Positions 58,001-64,000 of a stretch of DNA of 64,000 nt are shown here, piece after piece. Each line of letters begins with the position of its first letter. The stretch's first letter is position 1. The notes beneath the pieces are model-generated. The model worked only from the letters and a program-made list of their open reading frames with translations. It did no database searches and had not been told where the DNA came from. The translations under genes were made by a program, and so were the position numbers. Origin of the DNA: Cyclina sinensis (Eukaryota; Mollusca; Bivalvia; Venerida; Veneridae); contig JAAONU010000001.1 of the NCBI GenBank assembly GCA_012932295.1, positions 58,749,693-58,813,692 on the forward strand, written 5' to 3'.

Positions 58001-61000
58001 CATAAACAAAGAGCATGTATATCCTGTATGTAAGATTTTTTCTGTACATATACCTAAAATGATCTACAGGTAACCTTATGTACATGTTAAATTAAATTAC
58101 AAATGTAAAATTTATATGTTCAATTATTTATATGGTAAATAGTGAAAAAATCAACAAAGGGCCATAATTCTGTTAAATTTGGTCGCAGCAAAAATTCCTT
58201 CCTTTACTTCCATCTACACATTAAGGTTGTTCATCCCTGGAAGTTTAAGCAAAATCTGCCCTCCGGTTTAAGAGGAGTTGCGTTCACAAAATTTCTATAT
58301 GGTATATAGTGAAAAAATCAACAAAGGGCCATAATTCTATTAAATTTGGTCGCAGCAAAAATTCCTTCCTTTAATACCATCTACACATTAAGTTTGTTCA
58401 TCCCTGGAAGTTTAAGCAAAATCTGCCATCCGGTTTAAGAGGAGTTGCTTTCACAAGATTTCGGGACGTACGGACAAGTGCAACGCTATATGCTCCCCAC
58501 TTTGTGGGGGCATAAAAATCATTTTTCTAGCTTAGCCAAACTCATAAGTGATAAAGATAAAACTTTGTACTTAATTAAACCATTCTTGACTATTCATCTT
58601 TTATCAACACCTGCTTTCAAGATAATAACTTCAGCGAAACAACAGGTACATAGTTGCAACAGATATGGAATTTTTCAAATGCATAATAAACAGATATCTT
58701 ATCTGGTGAACTGTATTATCACTCAAGTGTTGTAGACAACACAATTATTCTCATGATCTGAATACTTCAGGGAACTAGAAATGGGTTTTTGATTGAACAA
58801 AAACATGTCTCCCCCCAGCCAGTTGCTGAAGGTAGTATTGAGTCAGACGATTGTAAAATTTGACATTTAACCTCCAAGTGTGACCTTGACCTTGAGACAC
58901 CACACCCGCAGAGTGGGTTCTGCACATCACCTTGATGAGGTGAACATCTGACCCAAGTTTCATTAAAATCCTTCAAGGGCTTTGGAAGATACAGAGCGGA
59001 CACGATTTTGTGGCATTTGACATTTAACCTCCAAGTGTGACCTTGACCTTGAGACACCACACCCACAAAGTGGGTTCTGCACATCACCTTGATGAGGTGA
59101 ACATCTGACCCAAGTTTCATTTAAATCCTTCAAGGGCTTTTGAAGATACAGAGCGGACACGATTTTGTGGCATTTGACATTTAACCTCCAAGAGTGACCT
59201 TGACCTTGAGACACCACACCCACAAAGTGGGTTCTGCACGTCACCTTGATGAGGTGAACATCTGACCCAAGTTTCATTAAAATCCTTCAAGGGCTTTGGA
59301 AGATACAGAGCGGACACGATTTTGTGGCATTTGACATTTAACCTCCAAGTGTGACCTTGACTTTGAGACACCACCACCGCAAAGTGGGTTCTGCACGTCG
59401 CCTTGATGAGGTGAACATCTGACCCAAGTTTCATAAAAATCCTTCAAGGGCTTTTGAAGATACAGAGCGGACACGATTTTGTGACGGACAGACAGACAGA
59501 CGGATGGACGGACAGACGGACGGACAACCAGGGGAAAAACAATATGCCTCCCCCATTTTTTGGGGGAGACATAAATATATGTAAATATTTCTTTTTCTGC
59601 CAATTTTCCAACTGTTATGAGTTTTAAAATATGAAAGTAAACAGGACTCCAGTTAAGTCACATATTTGTTTTTTATGCAATTTATAATTAAGACAAATTG
59701 TTTTCATGACAAACTGCAAATAAATCTGTTACGCATTTCATGAATGCCAGTGAGCAGAGAAATTCCTTAAAACGTTATACCTTTTCTGGAACAGCTATGA
59801 GAATATAACAGTAGAATTCAGAATTGGTTTACATTAAAACTGATCAAAGTTTACCTGTAAAAGAAAGTAATAATAGGTAAAACCCCAGTCATTGTTGAAA
59901 GAACCATTGAGAGAGTTGTCAGTAAACAAGAGCACCGCTGGACGGAGCATTATATGCCCAAAGGGTGTTTTCTTTTAAGTATTATGCATGTATGATTAAA
60001 GGGAGGAAACCTTAGGCTTTGGAATTAAATGATATGCTTTAAATTGTGAATTTTTCGTTTTTTAATTACAATATTTTGATTCTTACATTTTATAATTTTA
60101 ATTTGAGAGTTTTATAGATCTTTATCATATCTAAGTTTTAGGTTTTATCATTTGTATAAATGTCAGTTTTTTTCAGAAGTTAAAATGATGTTCATGCTGT
60201 GAGGCATAGTTATCAAGATATAGTGCAGAAATATTGATTGTTTAGTTGATTGTCACATTCACCTTTTATGTACTTACTCCAAACAGTATAGGGGTCATGT
60301 AATCAATGATGGCAATCATCCTAAGAAGTTTAAAGTCTGTATGGAAGTACTTGACAAGTTATACAGCAGAAATACATTTCAATGTTTAGGTCATTGTGAC
60401 CTTGACACCTGACCTACTGATCCTAAGATGTATGGGGGTCATTTTCTCAATGAAATCAATCATCACATGAAGACCTTGACCTTTGAGCTACTGACTCCAA
60501 AATAAGAAGGGGTCATCCACTCAATGTTGGCAATAACTATATAAAGTTTTAAGAGTGTAGGCCAAAGAGTTACTTAAGTTGTCCTCTGGAAACCAAATTT
60601 GCCTAGGCCAAAGAGTTACTCAAATTATCCTCTGGAAACGAAATTGCTAATGGACGGACCGATGGACGGACGCCCAGGACCATAACATAATATGCCCCTT
60701 TGGGCATACAAAAAGCGGGGAGAATGATATGATTTGTGAAGGAAAGAAAACTGTCTGTACAAAATGATACTGTTCTGAAGATTCTTTTCATTTTTTCTAG
60801 TAATGCGCATATCACACTAGCAGAGTATTATTCCAAACTAAATTGATGAGAAAATGCCCAGTTACTGCCATAAAGATTAAGTAAATATGTAATTACTCCA
60901 AAAGGGGTGGAGTTACTAAAATAAATTTACTAAACTGAATACTGTAATACCCAACTGTGACAAAATTTAATTAGTAAAGACTAAGTTGTACAAAAACCTT

Positions 61001-62566
61001 TATCTGGAGCCCTGAAGGTATCAGCAATCACGAGTGTGCATAAACATGTGCATAACATATGAAAAATGGATTTTAGGTTAGTCTTTCAATCTTAGAACAG
61101 TCTCCATGTTAAGTTGTGTCCTTATTAAAAACTTCCCTGAAAAGATAAACTTTAAGAACCTCTCAGTCGAGGGGTGAATGCAAAAAGGTGCGTGCTATCT
61201 GCTTCTTTATTTCACAGCACTAAGAACTTTTCTGCATTCACCATTGCGCAGACCTTACAAAGTATACACATGTACCATCCCCAAAAACCATTAAGTAACA
61301 AATGAAAAATGTATAATAAATGTCAAGACATCTTGCAAAAGTCTTTTCAATGAAGACACAGAAATTTCAACATAAACATTGCTATGCATATATCTGGTAC
61401 ATTAATAAAACAAACATGGTAACATATCCAGCAGTTCCAAACGTCTTATCCAAACTTGTCACTGAGTCACTCTGGAAAGTTCCTTTTCACATAAACACAT
61501 TTCTTTTCAAATCTTTTTTCAACTCTACTGTCTAAAATGTTTATTTTTTTTTTTAATGTTTATTCAAAATCCAATAAAGTGAATTGTCTCTCACTATCCA
61601 CTGTGCCACTACAGTTGGGTGTAATTTCAAACATTTTTTTCCTGTTTCTTCTTTTAAGCTCCGAACTCTTGCCAGAAACACATTTCAACAACAGACATAT
61701 AAATTGTAATACTACATAATAAGCATGACAAACGCAATAAATATAGTAAGTGAAAATATTTACATTCATAACCTCTTGATAACACAAGATTTCAAAAAAC
61801 ATTACACAAATACATAAGTAAATCACTTACATGTAAATATCAGCTTGTAATAACATTCTTATCTGACAATAATCTACTTAACTTTTTTATACAGCAACTT
61901 CAGTAAGTCAATGTCATTTCTTTTGAATATATATAAATATTAACATTACAAAATATGATAGTTTCAACCAAAAACACATAGACTCATCTAAATAAAAGAA
62001 TACTGAAACTAAAGTTTGTAAACAACATGTAATCTGTAATGAGATTTACTTACCTGAGCATCTATGCCAAACTCATGCTTTACTGAGAGCAAAAATAACT
62101 TATTACTTAATTGTATATTTTATTAGATAAATATATGTGAAAATAAAATCATAAGGTACATACAGCTGCTTGAGTCTCCTTCCTGAATGCTGCCCTGAAG
62201 TAGAAAACAACACAAAATAATACACACAAAAAAACTGATTGGGTGGGTGTTTAGTTTAAAGGCCTCTAGACAATATTTGACTTATTAACCCACGTTTTTA
62301 AAATGCTACACATCAGCTCCTATAATACAAGATTACAAGACTCTATCTTCAATCTTCAATAAATGGTGTCAACTATCTCTGAAGAATTGGGAATATTTGA
62401 AGAAGGTAAGCATCACTATTTTTTTCTCTGGTATAATCTAACTCTTACCATTTCTTTGCTTTAGTCTGTGCTGTGATTTCTACAGGCTTTCTGTTGCCCC
62501 CAACAGGTATTCTTGCAATGATAAGAGAAGTGTTCTTTGGTATCATCATACTGGGTGAGCTATATT
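30294..62566 (-). CDS. RBBP6: RBBP6-like RING E3 ubiquitin ligase / 3'-end processing factor, 5'-partial (19 exons in window)
   Basis: Exons (5' to 3'): 62449-62566, 62164-62194, 62054-62077, 48356-48403, 47796-47884, 47414-47516, 47085-47230, 46506-46678, 45662-46170, 45384-45442, 43343-43497, 42874-43030, 42234-42332, 40258-41814, 34152-34388, 32960-33837, 31855-31893, 31513-31666, 30294-31029. All are GT-AG and the frame is continuous: ~1769 residues plus stop, against ~1792 for whole human RBBP6, so only ~50 N-terminal residues (most of DWNN) are off the right edge. Domains in order: DWNN end, CCHC knuckle, C4C4 RING, Ala- and Pro-rich linker, RS domain, Gly/Arg-rich region, Tyr-rich helix, Lys/Glu-rich tail. 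Known RBBP6 binds p53 and Rb, ubiquitinates YB-1 and acts in pre-mRNA cleavage/polyadenylation in the nucleus. Non-orthologous DWNN proteins (yeast Mpe1 type) are much shorter. Confidence 0.97.
31513..31666 (-). CDS. RBBP6: RBBP6 exon: SKW motif block
   Basis: GFDDIPHPEDELMLEPPELS then KWEKEEDPY, aligned with the conserved human QSKWDKDDFESEEED. Donor gtttga is GT but weak. Confidence 0.92.
31855..31893 (-). CDS. RBBP6: RBBP6 39-nt exon
   Basis: YENMSGDTSERS plus split codons on both sides; phase matches both neighbours. Confidence 0.85.
31900..32350. repeat. Relic of the GGTCAGTAGGTCA repeat family in RBBP6 intron
   Basis: GGTCCAAATTCAACTGA, CAGAAAGTAGGTCAGTATGT and similar pieces resemble units at 24500-25000 and 37070-37500. 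No ends are recognised. Confidence 0.5.
32426..32667 (-). mobile_element. tRNA-Arg-like SINE with 13-bp target duplication
   Basis: The element 32439-32654 (216 bp, minus) starts with a tRNA-like head: GTGGTCCGGGGGTAGAGC, an anticodon-arm-like CTTCGGATCCGAAG (tRNA-Arg UCG-like loop) and box B GCAGGTTCGAATCCCG. An ~130-bp body and an AATAAATGAGTCTAAACTAA tail follow. CTTTGGTATATGT flanks both ends exactly (32426-32438 and 32655-32667). The acceptor stem does not pair, so this is not a functional tRNA gene. Confidence 0.85.
32960..33837 (-). CDS. RBBP6: RBBP6 878-nt exon: SPDRKR repeats and Lys/Glu-rich tail
   Basis: RRSPDRRRDD and RSPDRKRD repeats, a Lys-run region resembling a bipartite nuclear signal, then an acidic Ser/Asp-rich stretch ending GGLSPAGSE. 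Confidence 0.92.
34152..34388 (-). CDS. RBBP6: RBBP6 exon: Tyr-rich helix and Pro-rich segment
   Basis: KVRDEDIVKFEQYKQFYDFY then TNSRTYG resembles human FEKERYREWERKYREWYEKY. A PPPP segment and SPGRRRSLSPRRHR follow. Confidence 0.93.
34560..34903 (+). mobile_element. Hairpin element, two ~175-bp units, 5'-truncated
   Basis: Two copies of GTGTTGYGCATGACA ... TCTTATTATGGTGAACAT ... TTATTTCAAAAT, then GACGGACGTACAGACGGA and the 3' end CCCCCTTTTTTC / TTCG / AAAAGGCAGGGG, CAATAAAT. It overlaps an RBBP6 intron. Confidence 0.65.
35027..36460 (+). mobile_element. Complete TATCCCC-type hairpin element with seven ~140-bp units
   Basis: Starts AACTAGAACT, stem ATCAC/TAAAG/GTGAT (35037-35051), TAATATCCCCAC. 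Units with AACAGTGACCTTGACCTTGG and TTTCATGAGTTATC follow at about 35424, 35564, 35711, 35836, 35981, 36107 and 36252. It then has GACGGACTGTCAGACCGGCA and the 3' end ACCCCCTTAAAC / TTT / GTTTGTGGGGGT, ATAATTA, complementary to the 5' motif. Confidence 0.8.
36800..36964 (+). mobile_element. 5' fragment of a TGCC-type hairpin element
   Basis: ACTGTCACTGTAAGATGATT, ATGCCACCGAAGTGG and one unit (GGTCAAGGTCAAATAAATA, CTTGTCCAAAGGGGTGTTGT), cut by the next element at 36965. It matches 16948-17200. Confidence 0.65.
36965..38520 (+). mobile_element. Complete GGGCCAATGGCCC / CTCACC-type hairpin element
   Basis: Starts AACAAG, stem AGGGCC/AAT/GGCCCT, GCGCTCACCGGGG. The 5' half has ~125-bp AGTAGGTCAGTAGGTCA units, the 3' half ~165-bp GTGACCCCCAGGGCGGG units. 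It ends with stem CTGGCAC/TAT/GTGCCAG (38492-38508) and GTGAGCTTAAAA. Two different tandem families in one element point to internal replacement. Confidence 0.8.
38870..39449 (+). mobile_element. Hairpin element with ~155-bp GCACAACACAAACTT units, 5' end unclear
   Basis: Three to four units with TTACTATTTCAAGGGCCATA, CTGCAAACAAAACCCTAGGT and AACTCATCATGGCAAACA. It ends TTCCGATGGACACACA, stem CCCCACAC...GGGG and GGGGGCACAAAAAC. The layout parallels 3781-4669. Confidence 0.65.
39450..40257. other. RBBP6 intron, poly(A) tract at 40124-40167
   Basis: Nothing recognised except a ~44-bp A-tract interrupted by one G, just downstream of the RS exon donor on the minus strand (where it reads as poly-T). 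Confidence 0.5.
40258..41814 (-). CDS. RBBP6: RBBP6 1557-nt exon: RS domain and Gly/Arg-rich region
   Basis: About 519 residues: some 160 residues of RS/SPRR repeats (SPRRSYSPRRYSPRRSRSPR type), a Lys/Asp/Asn-rich linker, then FEGGRGR, YRGRDFRGRGRG and PPDYRVPDYRPP. The RGG-like block is more marked than in the vertebrate protein and suggests RNA binding. The upper and lower splice sites are firm. Confidence 0.93.
42234..42332 (-). CDS. RBBP6: RBBP6 exon: start of RS region
   Basis: DPLLEFAKKLEERRTYRSRS, aligned with human DFAKEL ... KERRRSFSRS, then RSRTPRSRS. Donor gtaaga. Confidence 0.93.
42874..43030 (-). CDS. RBBP6: RBBP6 exon: proline-rich 2
   Basis: PPIGAPPVVPPPVFPPAIPP, then PLSENEFLHEKNRILQEELK, which aligns with human PLSREEFYREQRRLKEEEKK. 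Confidence 0.93.
43343..43497 (-). CDS. RBBP6: RBBP6 exon: proline-rich 1
   Basis: RPVTSGSFEYYKPSV then PPPTVPPYPPP and PPFVPPPVLPG, matching the human Pro-rich block in composition and position. Confidence 0.9.
43692..45349 (+). mobile_element. Complete GGGCCATGATGGCCC / CTCACCTG-type hairpin element
   Basis: Starts AACAAG, stem AGGGCC/ATGAT/GGCCCT (43698-43714), GATCGCTCACCTGAG. Units of ~162 bp with ACCAAATATCTAARCTC, GAAGATTTTTAAAG and TTGACCCAGGGGCC follow at about 44237, 44395, 44560, 44721, 44886 and 45056. It ends GACGCACGCACGCACGACGG, stem TGAGCAC/TTT/GTGCTCA (45319-45332), GGTGAGCTAAAAA. It fills most of an RBBP6 intron on the strand opposite the gene. Confidence 0.85.
45384..45442 (-). 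CDS. RBBP6: RBBP6 59-nt exon
   Basis: GEPLPTLVSQVAQPVNRNLK; phase 0 in, 2 out. Low-complexity linker. Directly downstream in the intron lies the hairpin element 43692-45349. Confidence 0.85.
45662..46170 (-). CDS. RBBP6: RBBP6 exon: second half of RING and Ala/Pro-rich linker
   Basis: CIRDKLLESEDHVCPSC completes the RING, then DVSPDGLIAN and NETGY are conserved. An Ala/Lys-rich helix (AQAKAAEAAKAAAAATKV) and a Pro/Ser/Thr-rich stretch follow, unlike vertebrates. Confidence 0.96.
46506..46678 (-). CDS. RBBP6: RBBP6 exon: first half of RING
   Basis: GKKERPPFLPD, then LKCPLCGDLARDAVVIPCCG and ISYCDE. The RING is split at the Cys codon completed by the next exon. Key Cys residues are all present. 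Donor gtacgt. Confidence 0.97.
47085..47230 (-). CDS. RBBP6: RBBP6 exon: post-knuckle conserved block
   Basis: Carries KRPTGIP and HTGKYAVPKID, aligned with human KKSTGIPRSF and NTGKYAIPTID. Donor gtacgt. Confidence 0.96.
47414..47516 (-). CDS. RBBP6: RBBP6 exon: CCHC zinc knuckle
   Basis: Contains CRRCGKGGHFIQNC, a CX2CX4HX4C knuckle as in RBBP6 (human CFRCGKPGHYIKNC), an RNA-binding module. Acceptor gatttcag, donor gtaagt. Confidence 0.97.
47796..47884 (-). CDS. RBBP6: RBBP6 exon: pre-knuckle helix
   Basis: SSDLVNAQSSEIEKIAEMMK then QSTKDFDPS, matching human EEDKIKAMMSQSGHEYDP. Donor gtaagt. Confidence 0.95.
48356..48403 (-). CDS. RBBP6: RBBP6 48-nt exon
   Basis: ISAAETGGFNTEKIKQ, phase 0-0, acceptor cttgcag, donor gtaata. 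It corresponds to the poorly conserved linker between DWNN and the zinc knuckle and is skippable in frame. Confidence 0.85.
48844..49475 (+). mobile_element. TATCCCC-type hairpin element (RBBP6 intron)
   Basis: Starts AACAAGA, stem CTGTC/ACA/GACAG (48851-48863), TATATCCCCGCC. Units with GGGCCATAACTATG and TTCCCACAAAGTTTC follow. It ends GGACGGACAAAAAGATGGA, GACAGACAGACAGGCGACG, CCCCCTCCCAATTACATCGGTGGGGGATAACTG-type end, complementary to the start. Confidence 0.75.
49476..51980. other. RBBP6 giant intron, unclassified part
   Basis: AT-rich sequence without recognisable genes. A small inverted repeat (ACTTCTCCCTGAC against GTCAAGGGAGAAGT, about 51330-51361) is the only structure noted. Confidence 0.4.
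52000..52568 (+). mobile_element. Hairpin-element remnant with GGGGACATAAAAAG end
   Basis: GGGGGCCATAGTTATAG, AAAGGGGCATAACTCC units and a 3' end AATGCCCCTATG ... GCTGGGGACATAAAAAG (52527-52568). The 5' terminus is not found, and the GACGACGACGCCTCCG tract at 52316-52335 replaces the usual GGAC run. Confidence 0.5.
53380..53520 (+). mobile_element. Possible tRNA-like SINE relic
   Basis: TGTGGTTTAATTCACTAACC (box A-like) and GATGGGTTTGAATCCTG (box B-like) are ~55 bp apart, followed by unique sequence. Weak; no target duplication was seen. Confidence 0.3.
53521..55472. other. RBBP6 giant intron, nothing recognised
   Basis: AT-rich sequence with no repeat family seen elsewhere in the window and no convincing exon on either strand. 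Confidence 0.4.
55473..57383 (+). mobile_element. TTATCCCCCT-type hairpin element split by an 833-bp insertion
   Basis: Starts AACAAGAGCC, TTTATCCCCCTGCC. Units with GGGCAATAACTCTAAAAGTC and GCTCAAGTACTTTTGGAGTT occur before and after the insertion at 56394-57226. It ends GACGCACGGACGGAGACC, stem ATCCCCTTC/ACCTTT/GGAAGGGGGAT, AAAAA, complementary to the start. Confidence 0.75.
56387..57233. mobile_element. 833-bp non-autonomous DNA transposon with CATACCTGCCAT inverted ends
   Basis: The element 56394-57226 has perfect 12-bp inverted ends CATACCTGCCAT / ATGGCAGGTATG and subterminal TCCCGGAA-type repeats on both sides. CACACTG flanks both ends (56387-56393, 57227-57233). Removing the element with one flank copy restores a repeat unit that matches the neighbouring unit at 56190-56320. 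The 7-8 bp duplication suggests hAT or a related superfamily. No transposase is visible. Confidence 0.85.
57951..58518 (+). mobile_element. TGCCCC-type hairpin element with two 168-bp units
   Basis: Starts AACTAGAACT, stem GTGTC/TATAG/GACAC (57961-57975), GGATGCCCCAC. Two units with AAAGGGCCATAATTCT and CATCCCTGGAAGTTTAAGCA follow at about 58128 and 58296. It ends GGGACGTACGGACAAG, stem CTCCCCAC/TTT/GTGGGGG, CATAAAAA. Confidence 0.8.
58773..59577 (+). mobile_element. TGTCTCCCCC-type hairpin element with four 154-157-bp units
   Basis: Starts AACTAGAA, stem GTTTTTG/ATTGAA/CAAAAAC (58785-58804), ATGTCTCCCCCC. Four highly similar units with AACCTCCAAGTGTGACCTTG, AAAGTGGGTTCTGCAC and TTCAAGGGCTTTGGAAGATA follow, then a GACGGACAGACAGACAGACG tract, the 3' stem CTCCCCC/ATTTTTT/GGGGGAG and ACATAAA. 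Low divergence among units suggests recent amplification or homogenisation. Confidence 0.85.
59935..60715 (+). mobile_element. ATGCCC-type hairpin element
   Basis: Starts AACAAGA, imperfect stem GCACCG/CTGGA/CGGAGC, then TATATGCCCAAAGGG. The body has GTGACCTTGACACCTGACC-like units. It ends GGACGGACCGATGGACGGAC, stem ATGCCC/CTTT/GGGCAT, ACAAAAAG. Confidence 0.75.
60716..62053. other. RBBP6 giant intron, right end
   Basis: No gene. A short inverted repeat GGTGAATGCA (61173-61182) / TGCATTCACC (61233-61242) is the only structure noted. Confidence 0.4.
62054..62077 (-). CDS. RBBP6: RBBP6 24-nt microexon with competing acceptor
   Basis: HEFGIDAQ, phase 0-0, donor gtaagt. The required acceptor is TAAAG; the stronger-looking CTCTCAG five bases upstream would put a TAA stop in frame immediately. 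The exon can also be skipped without frame change, so inclusion is uncertain. Confidence 0.6.
62164..62194 (-). CDS. RBBP6: RBBP6 31-nt exon
   Basis: Completes Trp and adds AAFRKETQAA. Phase fits only this frame. Acceptor acttcag, donor gtatgt. Confidence 0.8.
62449..62566 (-). CDS. RBBP6: RBBP6 exon: end of DWNN domain
   Basis: Reads EYSSPSMMIPKNTSLIIARI then PVGG, aligning with the human EEYTDDNALIPKNSSVIVRR / IPIGG end of the ubiquitin-like DWNN fold. It enters in phase 1 (first two bases complete a codon), so at least one more coding exon lies upstream, not found up to 64000. Donor gtaaga. Confidence 0.93.
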
Positions 62567-64000
62567 CTGTAAAGAGAAATTACATCATAAGACTGCACTG
62601 TACTGAAAAAAAGGGGAAAAAAAACAAATAAAATATTACAGAAAAAAATATTGGACAGTTCACATAATCCTACCTCTCATAGAAAAGAACACAGACCCTT
62701 CATAATTCACCAGGAAGTTATTTAAATGGAAATTGTACTATTCATTACTCAGTTAATCTTTTATCATGTTTGTAACATGTTTTTTTTCTTACAAATTTTG
62801 GAATTTTGAAAATCGACTCATTACTGACAAAAAAGAGCATGAAAGAGGCATAACTTTGTAAAAAATCAGTGAACAACAACATGCTGCTAATATGCATAGC
62901 TCCTTTCTATAAATTTTCAATGAATTCCTGTCAGTGGTTGCTGAAAAATAGTCCAGACTAACTTGATAGCTGAAATGCCTTGAAAGGGACATTTTTTTCA
63001 TGAGATTTTTTTTACTACACATGTATGAGGGTTCAATGCAATTTTTTACTGTCAAGAAGTGTTAAAACGTCCTTCATCCATTACAAGATACTTGTCTTGT
63101 TTAATCAGGTCATTTATTTAGAGTTCAGCGTTGCATATTAAAGGGAATGGGCACGTTGCCATGCTTCAGATAACACTTTCTTTCAAACATCTTACGACAG
63201 GAGACCAGGTGGGTTGTTAGAGATCTTCAGAGTAATTTCAGCCAATCAGCAGTGCGTCTTTCATTACCAATTGATAAAAGAAGTGGAAAACTGCCTTTTT
63301 AAATGACGACAAATGAATCACTAATGATAACCGCCAGTCAAAATTGACTTGTAAACCAATTTTGCCACAGGTCAAATTAGTGTCTTTGAGGATTTCCATG
63401 TGTCAAAACCCAAGACCACCAGTCAAAAAAAAAAAAAAACCCTGCAAATATCATAACTATAAATAGATGCAAAATGTGAATTTCATGTAATTCATCAGTC
63501 ATCAAACCCCTCTGCTTATGGAGGCCGTAGCCAGCACAGCTATGAGAATCACTAGGAGGTACTTGTAGCCTGTAAATACTGATTTAAAGATATTGGACAT
63601 GCAGGAGAGTAAGCAACAGCATATCCAGGTTATTCCTTCAATAGATAATGAGCCACTTATCACTTCAATAAAGGCCCTGGTTGAATGATTGCTTTACAGT
63701 CTTTTCATCAAACAGATGACATTAGGACTTTTCACCTCCTGGACGTTTCGGCCCTGGACGTTTTGGCCTCGAAACCCTGGTCTTTTCGGCACCTTTTGTA
63801 AATTTGATGAAAATGTAAAATAAATACAGTTATGAGTTATAATATTATATATAATATAACTCGCAAACACATTACATTTAAGATATAAAGAAGATTTTTT
63901 TGTCATAAATATACTGAAATTTCCCTGGGAAAATAATTATTTATATGATAGTTTATATGATAAGTGATAGAATTATCAGCTATAAATCTACATGTATATT
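62567..64000. other. RBBP6 intron, no upstream DWNN exon found
   Basis: Both strands were read for the expected start of the DWNN domain (a short Met-start segment rich in HYKF/FDGLHI-like motifs); none is present, so the first exon(s) lie beyond 64000. A degenerate GGACGTTTYGGCC tandem (63740-63768) and an A-run (63426-63440) are seen. Confidence 0.5.

Noticed and set aside
58767..59603. Overlapping ~105-residue minus-strand open frames with repeated MKLGSDVHLIK
   Set aside because: Translations of the 154-157-bp tandem units; the period allows repeated similar frames without implying a protein.
62789..63055. Candidate upstream RBBP6 exon
   Set aside because: Read for DWNN motifs and found none; text such as GGCATAACTTTG and AATTCCTGTCAGTGG resembles the dispersed hairpin-element units.

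Overview
This is a eukaryotic, AT-rich, intron-rich nuclear window, most likely from a bivalve mollusc. The inference rests on two things. The three recognisable genes are animal genes with short exons and GT-AG introns. Introns and intergenic DNA are packed with elements built from tandem ~140-170 bp units (AAGGTCA / TGACCTTG-rich, GGCCATAACT-type, GACGGACGG-type) that look like the pearl/HINE-type repeats described from bivalves. Species was not determined.

Layout. (1) 1-1882, minus strand: the 5' coding part of a MICU1-like mitochondrial calcium-uptake regulator (two coding exons; the rest lies off the left edge). (2) 1883-8700: intergenic DNA with a LINE-type endonuclease relic, a five-unit tandem element, a near-perfect 68-bp-arm hairpin, and a decayed LINE reverse transcriptase inside a 3-kb imperfect inverted repeat. 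(3) 8740-16140, plus strand: a complete six-exon PCNA gene (261 aa) with E2F-type promoter sites; introns 4 and 5 each carry a hAT-like element with an intact 8-bp target duplication. (4) 16200-28000: almost entirely nested repeats. (5) 28050 to beyond 64000, minus strand: RBBP6, with 19 exons in the window ending in a ~2.2-kb 3' UTR. The visible protein of ~1769 residues runs from the end of the DWNN domain through a CCHC zinc knuckle, RING, proline-rich region, RS domain, RGG-like region and Lys-rich tail. The first DWNN exon(s) lie beyond the right edge. Its introns, above all the 14-kb intron 48404-62053, hold many more repeats.

How it fits together. PCNA (replication clamp, proliferative expression) and RBBP6 (RING E3 ligase and 3'-end-processing factor) are convergent neighbours; nothing in the sequence suggests co-regulation. 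The main system-level observation is that many repeats that look unrelated inside share one end architecture: a start AACAAGA or AACTAGA, a 5' stem-loop of variable sequence, a short inverted terminal motif (ATRYCCCC-type or GCTCACCTG-type), a tandem core, often a GGAC/GACA-rich tract, a 3' stem-loop, the complementary terminal motif and AAAA. They insert into each other and, in the one case with a comparable empty site, leave no target duplication. That resembles Helentron/HINE-type rolling-circle elements. Several carry dense perfect TCAAGGTCA motifs, the known extended half-site of ERR/FTZ-F1-type nuclear receptors.
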